Below, piece after piece: positions 27,113-36,828 of a stretch of DNA of 42,449 bases. The notes under the pieces were generated by a model. That model worked only from the letters and a program-made list of their open reading frames with translations. It ran no database searches and was not told where the DNA came from. Position numbers and translations under genes: made by a program. The stretch lies in assembly GCF_004769635.1 (NCBI RefSeq), contig NZ_RQGH01000010.1:1-42449 (forward strand), read 5' to 3'. Positions within the stretch are counted from its first letter, which is position 1, and every line of letters starts with the position of its first letter. The stretch is from Leptospira jelokensis (GTDB taxonomy: Bacteria > Spirochaetota > Leptospiria > Leptospirales > Leptospiraceae).

Positions 27113-27802
27113 TTATAAATTTATAATATTGCGAAATATGATTTTGGCACTTTCTTCCATTGTTTTCTGTTTGGTTTCCAAATCTGAAAAATCGCCGTTA
27201 CCTTTTGCGATAAATTCTTTATGTACATTTTGCCAAACATGTAACATCCCAAATGTAGGTTCCAAATGGGTTTGGAATGCGAATATTTTGTTTTTGTAAG
27301 AAAACATTTGGTTAGCGTAAAACTCACTGGCTAATAGGTGTTCTGCGCCAACTGGTATATCAAATATATCTTCGTGCAAATGAAAAGCCAAAACAGAATC
27401 TCCATTTAATCCAGAAAAGATAGGATGTTCTGGCTTTAGTATTTGTAAGTCTGAAAATCCAGTTTCTGGACCCTTGGTTCCAGGCCGAACATTTGCACCT
27501 AACGCGCGCGCTATGATTTGCGAACCCAAACAAATCCCAATCAATTTCTTTTTTGGCATTATCGCTACGTTTTCGACTATTTCATAATAAGGCTTAAAAA
27601 ATTCCTGTTTGTCTGGATCTGCAACAGATTGTGGCCCACCTAACATGACTATCAAATCAAAGTTCAAATGGATTTCAGGCATCAATCGAACACGAGGATC
27701 ATAGGCATTATGATAACTGATTCGGTAACCTTTTTCTCGTAAAATCGGTTCTAAAATCCCTGGACCTTCACAATCAATAAAACGAATCAACACTGCTCTC
27801 AT
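27113..27802 (-). CDS. class I glutamine amidotransferase-like protein
   Basis: 229 residues, a free-standing GATase1 domain. The catalytic triad is readable: Cys91 in [12 protein letters not shown], and His179 with Glu181 in [15 protein letters not shown] near 54-60 supplies the oxyanion region. Such single-domain proteins are often called GMP-synthase-like; the ammonia acceptor, or a peptidase-like use, is unknown. Its start overlaps the stop of the TlpA-like gene (ATGA), and secA follows after 10 bases. Confidence 0.85.
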   Translation of the reverse strand: MRAVLIRFIDCEGPGILEPILREKGYRISYHNAYDPRVRLMPEIHLNFDLIVMLGGPQSVADPDKQEFFKPYYEIVENVAIMPKKKLIGICLGSQIIARALGANVRPGTKGPETGFSDLQILKPEHPIFSGLNGDSVLAFHLHEDIFDIPVGAEHLLASEFYANQMFSYKNKIFAFQTHLEPTFGMLHVWQNVHKEFIAKGNGDFSDLETKQKTMEESAKIIFRNIINL

Positions 27803-28389
27803 ATCGATTCCATCCCAAATTGATAACGAAAGAAATTAAACTTAGGATCTTTTTCGATTGCTTCTTTGTTTGTGAGCTCAGAAATCGAACCTAAAAAATT
27901 ATAATACAATCGAAGTGGATTTGTTTCAAAGAGTAATGTTTCTGGAGTGCCAGTAACTAACCCACCTTCTTTCACACGAAACGGTTTTTTCATGTACACA
28001 ATTGGAACTTGTATGTTTCGATTTTTAATCTCCACATTCATTCTTTCTTTTGCCATCTGAAACACTTGACCAAACGGAAGTTCGTCGGTAATATCAGGAA
28101 CAATTTGGTATGGATCCACCACCATAAATAATGCTTTCTTTGGAAACTTGTTTTGGATTTCCGAGTGGAGTAAGTTCAAAGCGGGAATTTCTTTCCAACA
28201 AGGCACACAGTCCGGCGAATAGACATTTAAGGCAATTTGGTCTTTTTCCAGTTTGGCAAAGGAAATTTCTTCTCCAGATGCCGAAACCCCAGTAAAGTTG
28301 GCCTCTCCAAAATAGGAAGATTTCGCTGGGGCGCAACTAATGAGACATAAACTAACAAATAGAATGAGGGAGGCTTTCATAAATCCCAT
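27799..28389 (-). CDS. TlpA-like thioredoxin-fold lipoprotein
   Basis: 196 residues. The signal ends LCLISC with Cys19 lipidated. A thioredoxin-fold active site C61-V-P-C64 lies in the segment NVYSPDCVPCWKEIPAL, and VPIVYM later is the expected cis-Pro region. Such anchored oxidoreductases reduce disulfides in exported proteins or cytochromes. The start could be ATG 28380, three codons in. It leads the operon with the amidotransferase and secA. Confidence 0.8.
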   Translation of the reverse strand: MGFMKASLILFVSLCLISCAPAKSSYFGEANFTGVSASGEEISFAKLEKDQIALNVYSPDCVPCWKEIPALNLLHSEIQNKFPKKALFMVVDPYQIVPDITDELPFGQVFQMAKERMNVEIKNRNIQVPIVYMKKPFRVKEGGLVTGTPETLLFETNPLRLYYNFLGSISELTNKEAIEKDPKFNFFRYQFGMESI

Positions 28390-28526
28390 AAATTGGACGG
28401 TCCATCCCCATGGTTTGGACTAGGAGAACGTCTGTAAAGTCCGTTTTCGAACTTTCCCTTGACATCTGACCCCCGTACCCCAATCTGGTCTAACGTTCCA
28501 CTCACTTCCCCAGGAATTTATAAAAA

Positions 28527-28997
28527 ATGAGCCAATCACAGAAAGAAGACTTTGATATCGTATCCTTAATAGAACTTTGCCGGGAAAAAAAATACGAAAC
28601 ATGTGTGGCCGGTTTCAGTGCGATCGACAAAATCGAAAAAATCACTCTACCTAAAAAATTAAAAAACCGTAAACTCACGGTGCAAGCTCTTTACGCACTC
28701 ACAAACGACGTGGTGCAATGGAAATACCTTTCTTCTGAAGAAAAAGCGCAACTCCAAGCAGAAAAAGACAAACTTGCTGGTGTCACTTCCACTGCAGGAA
28801 CCTCTTTTGCTCCACACGCCGAAGAAGACATCGAAGAAGATTTCATACCAGAAGAAGAAGCAAAAAAACCAGAATTTGAAGATGGTTACGAAGATGAGTT
28901 CGGTGATGATTCTGACGAAGATGAAGACGACGATGATGATGATTTCGACGACGACTCTGACGAAGATGAAGATTCCGATGAGGACGAAGAGGATTAG
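28527..28997 (+). CDS. small protein with acidic C-terminal tail
   Basis: 156 residues, not securely recognised. Residues 1 to about 85 are a mixed, Lys-containing domain (KNRKLTVQALYALTNDVVQW). Residues about 98-156 are nearly all Asp and Glu with a few Ser/Phe, like the tails of RNA polymerase delta subunits or histone-like chaperones. The tail may mimic nucleic acid. A TTGACA (28459-28464) in the 137-base upstream gap is a possible -35 box, but no good -10 was found. The next gene begins about 11 bases after its stop. Confidence 0.6.
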   Translation: MSQSQKEDFDIVSLIELCREKKYETCVAGFSAIDKIEKITLPKKLKNRKLTVQALYALTNDVVQWKYLSSEEKAQLQAEKDKLAGVTSTAGTSFAPHAEEDIEEDFIPEEEAKKPEFEDGYEDEFGDDSDEDEDDDDDDFDDDSDEDEDSDEDEED

Positions 28998-29008
28998 AGG
29001 TTAGTCCC

Positions 29009-30427
29009 ATCCCTCTTCTTCCCCTCTTCCAAAACAACCTTCTCCACAACTTTCAAACTCCCGAAACATTTTACCTACACTCAAAAGTCTCCCCTGAAAA
29101 GGAGGCTTCTCGGTTTTTAAGCCAAATCAAAACGGATTCCATTCCACTCATATTAGGAGTGGGTGCTTTGCACTCCGTTCGCTCTCTTCTTACAAACAAA
29201 GGTCCCCATTCTGTGGTTTTGTTTTGGGAACCAAATCCTAACATCTATGAACTGCCAAGTTTCCAAAAAGAAGCCGACGAGCTGATCCAAAACGCGAAGG
29301 AGATTGGACTGACAATCGAGATGATCACGGGACCAAATCCCAATTGGTCTGCAATCAAAAATACTTTGTTTCCAAACGGAGATCCAAACCAAACCGGTAT
29401 TGCTAAATGGACGTTATATGAATCTCCTAATTACGAACGATTATTTCCCGATTTGGTAAACGAATGCCGGAACCAATTTCGTTCACAGTTCCAATCTCAT
29501 AGTACAAATGAATCAACGATCAAACACTTTCAAAAAGTTTGGACCCATAACTATCTAAAAAACAAAACAAATCTTGAGTCTGCAAAAACCGATGTCCATT
29601 GGTTCCAATCCTTTTCCGCCGTTGGTCCGAATGTTTTATTTTTGGGTGCAAGCCCCAGCTTAGAATCAGTTGTAGAAACAATAAAAAGCCACCGCGAGCA
29701 ATTGACAATTTTTGCCAGTGACACAGCACTTGGGTATTTAGTTCCAAATGGAATTTTCCCAGACTACATTGTTTCATTTGATTCTGGTCGGGGTACTTTG
29801 TACCATTTTTTAACAGAATTTCCAAAGGAAATCCCCATCATCACTTGGTTAGGTGGAGCATCTTTTTTATTCGAATTACCAAATCCAAAGATCCTCGTGA
29901 ATACAGGCCATCCCTTGGACCAAATCGTAGGGCATCTTTTCCAATTAGAAAATAAACAAAATTGGCCTATCTACCAAAACCCAAGTTTGAATTTATTGGG
30001 AATGGTATTGTCCATCACGAAGGGCATTGTGGATCGAAAGTTTATCCTCAGTGGGGTGAGTTTTATTTCGGAAATGGGAAAGTCCCATTGTAAGGGTACG
30101 GGGTACGAGAGGTATTATCTCCCCCAAATCCATAGGAAACAAAGTTTGGAATCTCTCACCAAACGGTTGTATTCCGGTGTAAGGAGAGGGAAAAATCAAA
30201 TTGTTTGGGAAGATCTAAATTCCCAAAAAGAAAAAAATCCGATCCAATTCCTTTCGAAGGAATCGCCATTGGATTTAACAATCCATCCCAATGGAAAACC
30301 GAAGTTGCATTCATTTCAGGGATTTCCCCCAAAAGTTTCGGATCTGGTTAAGTGGGCCGACCAAGACCAATCCGGTATCATCTCTGTAAAAACTCTCAAC
30401 ACTTGGTTGCGGTTTTCACCAGGTTAA
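29009..30427 (+). CDS. DUF115/MptE-like (motility-associated Maf-type) protein with probable ATC start
   Basis: About 472 residues. The core VGPNVLFLGASPSLES, IFASDTALGYL and PDYIVSFDSG is the DUF115/MptE-like domain found in Maf flagellin-glycosylation proteins and pterin kinases. The usual start callers would choose GTG 29159, but the frame upstream reads YLHSKVSPEKEASRF and then LILGVGALHSV, segments this family has conserved. From 28982 to 29158 there is no ATG, GTG or TTG. ATC 29009 has AGAGG at 28996-29000, 8 bases before it, so I infer an ATC start. A frameshift from the upstream gene or a sequence error are alternatives. Confidence 0.7.
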   Translation: MPLLPLFQNNLLHNFQTPETFYLHSKVSPEKEASRFLSQIKTDSIPLILGVGALHSVRSLLTNKGPHSVVLFWEPNPNIYELPSFQKEADELIQNAKEIGLTIEMITGPNPNWSAIKNTLFPNGDPNQTGIAKWTLYESPNYERLFPDLVNECRNQFRSQFQSHSTNESTIKHFQKVWTHNYLKNKTNLESAKTDVHWFQSFSAVGPNVLFLGASPSLESVVETIKSHREQLTIFASDTALGYLVPNGIFPDYIVSFDSGRGTLYHFLTEFPKEIPIITWLGGASFLFELPNPKILVNTGHPLDQIVGHLFQLENKQNWPIYQNPSLNLLGMVLSITKGIVDRKFILSGVSFISEMGKSHCKGTGYERYYLPQIHRKQSLESLTKRLYSGVRRGKNQIVWEDLNSQKEKNPIQFLSKESPLDLTIHPNGKPKLHSFQGFPPKVSDLVKWADQDQSGIISVKTLNTWLRFSPG

Positions 30428-30651
30428 GCTCCGTAAAGAACTGGGATCTCTTGTAAATTCCATTCAGCTCGTTCTCGGTTTGCAGGAAGTGGGTTCACCG
30501 TTTTTATTTTTTTGGTTTTTCCCTTAGGACGTTTCTCTAAATCCTCTAAAATTCTTTCCAATCGATCTTCCATCAACATATGCAAATTGATTTGGTCTAA
30601 CATATCCATCGTGTTTTCCTCCACTGATACAAACACGATACCATTCTCCAT
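30424..30651 (-). CDS. small hypothetical protein
   Basis: 75 residues from ATG 30651 (a TTG lies two codons earlier). A Met/Glu-rich helical first half (VEENTMDMLDQINLHMLMED) is followed by a basic stretch KRPKGKTKK. There is no signal peptide or known domain. It runs against the DUF115 gene, overlapping its end by four bases, and no clear ribosome site was seen. Confidence 0.4.
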   Translation of the reverse strand: MENGIVFVSVEENTMDMLDQINLHMLMEDRLERILEDLEKRPKGKTKKIKTVNPLPANRERAEWNLQEIPVLYGA

Positions 30652-30716
30652 GGACAAAATAGAAAGATGTTTGGAAAAAAATATCTATTGCGTCTAAAAG
30701 AATTTAATTTAAAAGA

Positions 30717-32210
30717 GTGATACGGGAAAAAGCGTTCGTGAATTTTAAAGATATTATTTCGCAATTAGAAACAGCAAAAGAATCTAGGATTAATTTTTAT
30801 TTTGTCACAGAAGAACAAAATCAGGAGATATACGCATTACTTGTCCATGTAATGGGGTATATGGACAAGTTATACCTTGTCGAAGTCATCTTCACTGTCC
30901 TAAAAGAACTCCTCATGAATGCGAACAAAGCCAATGCAAAACGTGACTATTTTAGCCGCGAAAATTTGGACATCCAAAATGAAAAAGATTATGCCAAAGG
31001 TATGTCTCGTTTCCAAGAAAATATCATCATGAAGTGGAACGAACAATTAGACCGGTTAGACGGTGGTAATTATTACATTAGTTTGCTGATGAAAGTAGAT
31101 GGAAAATCCATCCACTTTGCTGTGGAAAATAACGCACCCATCACCAAAGAAGAATTATCACGTGTCAATCGCCGAATCGAAGTGGCAAAAAACTACAATG
31201 ACCTTTCCGATGCCTTTACCGATGTTTCCGATAGCACCGAGTCCGCTGGCCTAGGACTTGTACTCATCCAACTCTTATTAAAAAATTCAGGCATTGGTTC
31301 TGATAAGTTTAAAATCTTCACGAACGACAAAATAACGCGCGCTACACTGACTGTTCCTGAAGTCACAACACCTGTTGAAATCCAAACCGGTCTCAAAACC
31401 AAATTACTCAATGAAATTGATGGACTTCCACCTCTACCTCATTCATTAACCAAAATCATCCAACTTTGTAATAACCCTGATTCCGACCTACATATGATTT
31501 CTCAGGAAATCGAAAGAAATCCTGCTTTGTCTGCCGATTTACTGAAACTTTCCAATTCCGCATTTTTTGCAAACCGTAGCCAGGTTAGCTCCATCCTCCA
31601 AGCGGTAAAGGTTGTAGGATTAAAAAACTTACGAAACCTACTTTATGTATCGGGAGTTCGTAAGATTATGGATGGCCAATACGGCAAAATGATGGATGTT
31701 TGGGAACATTCCAGCCGTTGCAGTTATTACGCTCGTTATCTGGCGACAGAAAACAATCATACAAATAAAATTGCGGATATCATTGCCGTATGTGCCCTGT
31801 TACACGATATAGGAAAATTTTTATTACTTTCTGTGGACCGTGGTTTTTTCAAAAAAATTGAAACCTACCAAAGAGGAGCCGACTCGGGAAACTCCACCCT
31901 TCTAGAAGAAATGGCAATTGGACTAAGCCACCCGCAACTGGGAGCCCTACTCGCTGAAAAATGGGAATTCCCACAAGACCTTCGAGTCGCCATCGAGTAC
32001 CACCACAAACCATTTTTGGCTCCACCTGAACTAAGAGATTTAGTAGAAGTGATCTATATGGCAAACATGATGGCTGACTACCATGAGCAAAAAAAAGGTT
32101 TTTATGCCATTGACAAAAACCTTTTGGCTAAGTTCAATTTGGACAATATAGATGTTTTCTCCGCAGCGGTAAATAAGGTAGAAGTCTTATACAAAAAAAC
32201 AAATGAGTGA
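30717..32210 (+). CDS. GHKL-like ATPase domain fused to HDOD domain
   Basis: 497 residues. The N-terminal third has a histidine-kinase-type ATP-binding pattern: LKELLMNANKAN (N-box) near 62-73 and STESAGLGLVLIQLLL (G-box) near 172-187. No dimerisation His region is apparent. Residues about 230-430 form an HDOD domain, with LPPLPHSLTKI at its start and LLHDIGK near 362. HDOD proteins act in signalling without known catalysis. The combination suggests an anti-sigma or switch-like regulator. The start is GTG 30717, or GTG 30738. Its end overlaps the ABC ATPase start by eight bases. Confidence 0.8.
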   Translation: MIREKAFVNFKDIISQLETAKESRINFYFVTEEQNQEIYALLVHVMGYMDKLYLVEVIFTVLKELLMNANKANAKRDYFSRENLDIQNEKDYAKGMSRFQENIIMKWNEQLDRLDGGNYYISLLMKVDGKSIHFAVENNAPITKEELSRVNRRIEVAKNYNDLSDAFTDVSDSTESAGLGLVLIQLLLKNSGIGSDKFKIFTNDKITRATLTVPEVTTPVEIQTGLKTKLLNEIDGLPPLPHSLTKIIQLCNNPDSDLHMISQEIERNPALSADLLKLSNSAFFANRSQVSSILQAVKVVGLKNLRNLLYVSGVRKIMDGQYGKMMDVWEHSSRCSYYARYLATENNHTNKIADIIAVCALLHDIGKFLLLSVDRGFFKKIETYQRGADSGNSTLLEEMAIGLSHPQLGALLAEKWEFPQDLRVAIEYHHKPFLAPPELRDLVEVIYMANMMADYHEQKKGFYAIDKNLLAKFNLDNIDVFSAAVNKVEVLYKKTNE

Positions 32211-32985
32211 AGTGCTTCGGTTTGATTCAGTTTCCTTTATCAGAAATGACAAAACCATTTTAAACGAAGTCAATTTTTCACTAAAACAAGGCGAATCTTT
32301 GGCCATTGTGGGACGTAACGGGGCCGGAAAAACAACTCTTATCAATTTGCTGTTTGGTTACCTCTGGCCAACGAGTGGAACTGTATCGGCTTTTGGGGAA
32401 AGATTTGGTGAAACACCAATGGCTCCATTGCAGAACCAAATGGGAATCGTGCAACCAGGCCACCAAGAAACATTACTCCAACGGCTCACTTGTTTTGAAA
32501 TGGTAGTCACAGGTGTCATTGGTACACTTGGACTCTACAAAGAACCAACTCCTGATCAAACCAAACTGGCAAACGATTTACTTTCCTCAATTGGTCTTTT
32601 ACAAAAAGCAGACCAACTCTACCAAACTCTCTCTTCAGGAGAGAAAATGAAGGTATTACTATTACGTGCGTTTGGCGAAGGGAAACAGATATTAATTTTG
32701 GATGAACCAACGGCGGCACTTGACCTCACCGCAAGAGTTGATTTTGGAAAGTCTTTGGATTCTTTAAAAGATAAGAATCCTAATCTCACACGCATCCTCA
32801 TCACCCATCGTATTGAAGAAATTCCAGAAGATTTTGATAAAGTACTATTGTTAAAAGAGGGAAATGTCTTGGCATTTGGAGTAAAAAGTTCCGTTTTTAC
32901 AGATGAAACTCTATCAAAACTTTATGATCTCAAACTTTCTGTGGGCCAAAAAAAAGGACAGTATCATATCACTGTCCTTTCTTAA
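32203..32985 (+). CDS. ABC transporter ATP-binding protein
   Basis: 260 residues, a single nucleotide-binding domain. Walker A GRNGAGKTT is at about 37-45, the signature LSSGEKMKVLLLRAF at about 143-157, Walker B ILILDEPTAALD at about 163-174 and the H-loop ITHR near 200. It looks like the YlmA/ModF or iron-type importer ATPases. No permease or binding protein lies beside it, so partners must be elsewhere. It is translationally coupled to the GHKL-HDOD gene. Confidence 0.9.
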   Translation: MSEVLRFDSVSFIRNDKTILNEVNFSLKQGESLAIVGRNGAGKTTLINLLFGYLWPTSGTVSAFGERFGETPMAPLQNQMGIVQPGHQETLLQRLTCFEMVVTGVIGTLGLYKEPTPDQTKLANDLLSSIGLLQKADQLYQTLSSGEKMKVLLLRAFGEGKQILILDEPTAALDLTARVDFGKSLDSLKDKNPNLTRILITHRIEEIPEDFDKVLLLKEGNVLAFGVKSSVFTDETLSKLYDLKLSVGQKKGQYHITVLS

Positions 32986-33007
32986 TCATTCTATTTTAGT
33001 TAAGTCC

Positions 33008-33041
33008 CTCTCATCCGTTCCCAACTTGGAAAAGATGAGAG
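33008..33041. terminator. nested hairpin between convergent genes
   Basis: CTCTCATC (33008-33015) / GATGAGAG (33034-33041), perfect 8 bp, with inner TTCC (33018-33021) / GGAA (33028-33031). It separates the ABC ATPase gene from the large lipoprotein gene. As at 24270-24319, there is no T-tract directly after it. Confidence 0.6.
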
Positions 33042-33056
33042 TTAGTTATCGAGTGT

Positions 33057-36000
33057 TTACCGATACATTGACTGCTCGATAAAGTTAGTTGCCTTACAAC
33101 TTCCTGTTCCCACATCCGTGATGGATTTGTCTTGTGCGATACAGAATAGTTTCCACCAACGATTGGAATGGTTAGGAGCGATGGAATAATTCCTTACTTC
33201 CCCTACACTTCCCTTGAACACCCGAACATTGGCTCCAGAAATTCCCATACTCGCTTCTCCTGACCAGTTATACACACTGTAATAACGGTTAGGTTGGTTC
33301 CAAATGGATCCCTGTACGGTAATGGTTTCTGGACCATATCCTGTAGTGATGTCATAATCCAAACTACCATTGCCAGAACCAAGTGGAGTTCGATTGTTCC
33401 ATACAATTCGATCATTTCCACCTGTTCCATATTGCATATGGGAATCTAAGTCACGAGGTTTGGCACCCCAAGTGAGGACCACACGCATCTCGTTTTCTCC
33501 AAGGATAGGAGTGACGAGGATGTTTTGGTTTGCAGGAGTTTCGGAACCTGCAGAGACAACCGTTCTATAAGTGGTAGAATAGTTTTCTTGTGCTGATGTA
33601 CAGTTCCCTCGTTTTCCCGCACCAGAGACTTCTAAAGTATAGTTTCCAGGTGGGACAGAAGGAATCGCATAAGATCCATCAGTCGAAGTTTTGACAGAAG
33701 GAATGGTGATTCCATTTCCATCAATCGCATAAGGACCTGATTTTACATTCACACCAGGTCGGATACGTGCTGTTAGGTTACAGACACCAGTGTTATAAAG
33801 GGCAGAAAGTGCTCTACCCGAAATGGTTCCACTGGTTTGGCTCCCTGGCACAAAGGTGATGATGTCAAAATTGGTAGTCACATCCGCTTGGATGTCCACA
33901 ATCCCTTCCACAGTTTGGTATCCTGCCGAAACAAATCGGATTTTCCATCTACCTGCATTGATATTGAAGATGGTGTATTGGCTTGCGTTTGAAAATGCTG
34001 TGGAGCCGGTTGCGATCGATGCTGGTTGCACACCCGTTGTAGGACGAGCTGTTCCACCATTTGGATCCACGATCTCAAGTGAGTAGGTTCCAAGGAATGC
34101 AAATCCACCAGGAGTTCTCACCGATCCAGAAAGGTGACCCCGACCATCGTTTGTGATCACTGGTGTATTCACGACAACGGTCCCTCCACCTGTTCCCACT
34201 TCCACTGGGAAATAAGTTGTGATTCCATTTTTTTCCAAGCGGAGGTGGTAAGAACCTGGAGAAAGGTATGGAAAACTGTAACTTCCGTTTGCTTGTGAGG
34301 AAACAGACCCAACGAGTTGGTCACTGCCTGCTGTTCTTGTATTGGGAACGGAACAATTCGGAGCATCAAAACTTCCAGAACAGTCACGTCTGACATCTTG
34401 AGTAAAATTTCCACCCACTAACCGACCGAGTGTGATTGTGGCACCACTCACAACGGAAGTAGAAACCGCATCTGTCACAACACCAGTAACCGTTGCCCGA
34501 GCACTATGTAGGACAACACCATTTAGCTGGAATACTGCAGGAGCTCCGGCATAAAGGTTAGTAGCCACAGTAGATGTGTCTACCCGAAGGCTATTGGTTG
34601 CTAGATAACTCGATTGGTAAGAAGGTGCCACACGGTCCACAACAATGATTTGGTAAGAACTTTGGCGGAAATTGTATTCAGATCCGTTAATGATGTCTAC
34701 CGAAGCTGTGTTGTCATTCGCACGAGCGACACTTGGTGAATTGGCAAGTGTCGTAGCAAGACCCGTTCCCAATTGGTAAAGGGCATAGGTTACTTTTCCT
34801 GCGTCATCATTCGTAAATGGAGCAGGTAACACTTGTGGTAAGGTGACAACATATGAGTTTGCACCAAAACTAAATTGTCCAGAAACAGTGGTTGTGATAT
34901 GGACAAGGGATGCTCCGGATTCATTTGTATTGCCCAACATCACAACAAAAAGGCCAGTCTGCGCCGTATGGACCGAGTTAACCGTCGGTGCATTGTCACG
35001 AACAGAAATGGAACCTGCAATTTGAGACCTTGTGGCGATTGAAGTCATGGAAATGGTTCCAGCATGGTACGTGGCACCGTTTAAACTCACTTGCAATGGA
35101 TTGGAAGAACAAGGAGCGGCATTGTTGCCACAATAGTTTTCAAAACCAGGTGCTGAGATATAGTATGCCCAAAGCCCACTCGCTCCCAGGAAGGAAACTT
35201 CTTTTGTGGAAGGATTGACTTCATACAATTTGTTCGCATAGGTTTGGTATGCCCACGGTCCTGTCCCTTGGACAGCCGCCAAACAAGTTGCGGTTGGGTT
35301 CACGGCACAGGAGCAAACAGCTCCGGTAGGATTTAACGCACAATTGGTGCCAGCGACAGCACTCAATGATTCGAGGATCCACAATTTGATGGCATTTCCT
35401 AAAATTGGATCATCTTTCAGATAAACAATATTGGATGGCGCTTGGTTCGCAGAAGGCCGCACATTGATCACTGCACCCGAAATGTGTTCACCATTTGCAT
35501 CTTTCACATAACCAATGACCATCGAAGGTTTTGCAACGATGAGAATTGGATCGGTAAGAGTGACAGACTTCACACCTCCATTCGGAGCTGCGGTGAATAA
35601 AAAGGATTGTGTGACGGTATAAAAAGAAGGATTGGATACCTCAAGGTAATACACACCATTTGTGAGCTCAAACCCTTCTATGGAAAAATTGCCATTCCCT
35701 GTGATTTGAATCGTTTGTAAGACAGCACCTTGTTCGTTCTTCAGTTTGACTGTGAAAACAGTGGATGAGTCATTTGCGAGGGCACCATTCCGGATGACAC
35801 CGGAAAGGAGAAGGTCACTTTCCGTAGCAGCCATCCATGGGAGGGATGTCTCGCCTAAGTCTAAAACGGCAACTGTGTTAGGGTTTGTTCCAGGAAATGT
35901 AAAATGAATGGATTCTTGGTTTGTCGCAAATGGTTGGCCAGAAACGGAAACAGAGTCTCCCACATAAACAACCGTATAATTTCCGTTAGGAAGAGGATTG

Positions 36001-36785
36001 ATCGTGATCACATATTGGCCATTGGAATCGGTAACACCTGTTCCTACTGTGTCTCCATTGGAATCCACAATGTTTACAACAATGCCTGCCACTGGGCCTT
36101 GTGGGATGTTCACACCATCTCCCACATAACCTGGGCTTGTGACCACTCCAGTAAACTGAGCAGGGCCACCTGAGTAATACATCCTTTCTGCAAGTAAATT
36201 ACCAACGTTGACTAAAGTAAAAGGAGTTTGTGTTGGGTCGTACACATAAGAGAAGTCTTGGTAAGTGTAATTTAGACCATAACCTGTGTTAATGAGAACA
36301 CGGTAGTTGTTATTTGGTAAGTCAGATAAATCAAATTGGAAGTTTCCATTCGCTTCTGCGTATCGAGAAGCAACAAGGGTACTCGCATCACCATTTGCCA
36401 CTTCGATGCGAACGGAAATTAACGTGAGGTCAACACAAGTGGGCGCTGCCGGGGCTCCAGGATTCCCACACACGATATTGGCAGGAACACCAGACACGAC
36501 TGGCACGATGGATCCAATGACACGCGCAGGTCCATGGTTTGGCACTTCTTGTTCGGATTGGTTTCCAGGAATTTCATCTGGATCCGTGACCCCTATGGAG
36601 CCACCAGGTGGAGGGAGAGGGACACCGTTGGAATCGGGTGGATTTTGGTTTTGGTCACGGCTGTCAGAAACGGCACCGCCAGTTCCAAGTAAAAACCAAA
36701 ACGGCATGGACTTCTTTTTGCGGGAACAACCCACAAAAACCAAAGAAATGAGTACGAGAATGGTGAACAACCCTCGAACGCGCAT
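33057..36785 (-). CDS. giant surface lipoprotein with carboxypeptidase-regulatory-like repeats and YfaP/DUF2135-like end
   Basis: 1242 residues. The signal ends LVFVGC with Cys20 lipidated, followed by a Pro/Gly/Asn-rich linker to about 90. Many repeats of the carboxypeptidase-regulatory (CnaB-like) beta-sandwich type follow, each with phrases such as G-x-V-x-D-x-x-G and DSNGQYVI or GSYSFPYLSPGSYHLRL. The last 150 residues have VVLTWGAKPRDLDSHM, the mark of the YfaP/DUF2135 family. It is probably surface exposed with an adhesive or structural role. AGAGGG lies 7 bases before the ATG. Base use looks like the neighbours. Confidence 0.8.
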   Translation of the reverse strand: MRVRGLFTILVLISLVFVGCSRKKKSMPFWFLLGTGGAVSDSRDQNQNPPDSNGVPLPPPGGSIGVTDPDEIPGNQSEQEVPNHGPARVIGSIVPVVSGVPANIVCGNPGAPAAPTCVDLTLISVRIEVANGDASTLVASRYAEANGNFQFDLSDLPNNNYRVLINTGYGLNYTYQDFSYVYDPTQTPFTLVNVGNLLAERMYYSGGPAQFTGVVTSPGYVGDGVNIPQGPVAGIVVNIVDSNGDTVGTGVTDSNGQYVITINPLPNGNYTVVYVGDSVSVSGQPFATNQESIHFTFPGTNPNTVAVLDLGETSLPWMAATESDLLLSGVIRNGALANDSSTVFTVKLKNEQGAVLQTIQITGNGNFSIEGFELTNGVYYLEVSNPSFYTVTQSFLFTAAPNGGVKSVTLTDPILIVAKPSMVIGYVKDANGEHISGAVINVRPSANQAPSNIVYLKDDPILGNAIKLWILESLSAVAGTNCALNPTGAVCSCAVNPTATCLAAVQGTGPWAYQTYANKLYEVNPSTKEVSFLGASGLWAYYISAPGFENYCGNNAAPCSSNPLQVSLNGATYHAGTISMTSIATRSQIAGSISVRDNAPTVNSVHTAQTGLFVVMLGNTNESGASLVHITTTVSGQFSFGANSYVVTLPQVLPAPFTNDDAGKVTYALYQLGTGLATTLANSPSVARANDNTASVDIINGSEYNFRQSSYQIIVVDRVAPSYQSSYLATNSLRVDTSTVATNLYAGAPAVFQLNGVVLHSARATVTGVVTDAVSTSVVSGATITLGRLVGGNFTQDVRRDCSGSFDAPNCSVPNTRTAGSDQLVGSVSSQANGSYSFPYLSPGSYHLRLEKNGITTYFPVEVGTGGGTVVVNTPVITNDGRGHLSGSVRTPGGFAFLGTYSLEIVDPNGGTARPTTGVQPASIATGSTAFSNASQYTIFNINAGRWKIRFVSAGYQTVEGIVDIQADVTTNFDIITFVPGSQTSGTISGRALSALYNTGVCNLTARIRPGVNVKSGPYAIDGNGITIPSVKTSTDGSYAIPSVPPGNYTLEVSGAGKRGNCTSAQENYSTTYRTVVSAGSETPANQNILVTPILGENEMRVVLTWGAKPRDLDSHMQYGTGGNDRIVWNNRTPLGSGNGSLDYDITTGYGPETITVQGSIWNQPNRYYSVYNWSGEASMGISGANVRVFKGSVGEVRNYSIAPNHSNRWWKLFCIAQDKSITDVGTGSCKATNFIEQSMYR

Positions 36786-36813
36786 AGACTTACCCTCTAA
36801 TCAAATTCGCTTT

Positions 36814-36828
36814 GTGGCCTGTGGCCAC
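36814..36828. promoter_or_regulatory. 6-bp perfect inverted repeat upstream of giant lipoprotein gene
   Basis: GTGGCC TGT GGCCAC, a perfect dyad 29 bases before the start of the minus-strand gene, within the divergent gap 36786-37027. It could be an operator. Nothing else in this gap is supported. Confidence 0.3.

Noticed and set aside
28459..28464. TTGACA as a full promoter for the acidic-tailed gene
   Set aside because: The -35 box is perfect, but no acceptable -10 was found at 16-18 bases, so it was not listed as a promoter.
28820..28994. GAA/GAT-rich repetitive stretch as a possible tandem repeat
   Set aside because: It simply encodes the acidic tail of the protein at 28527-28997; no regular repeat unit.
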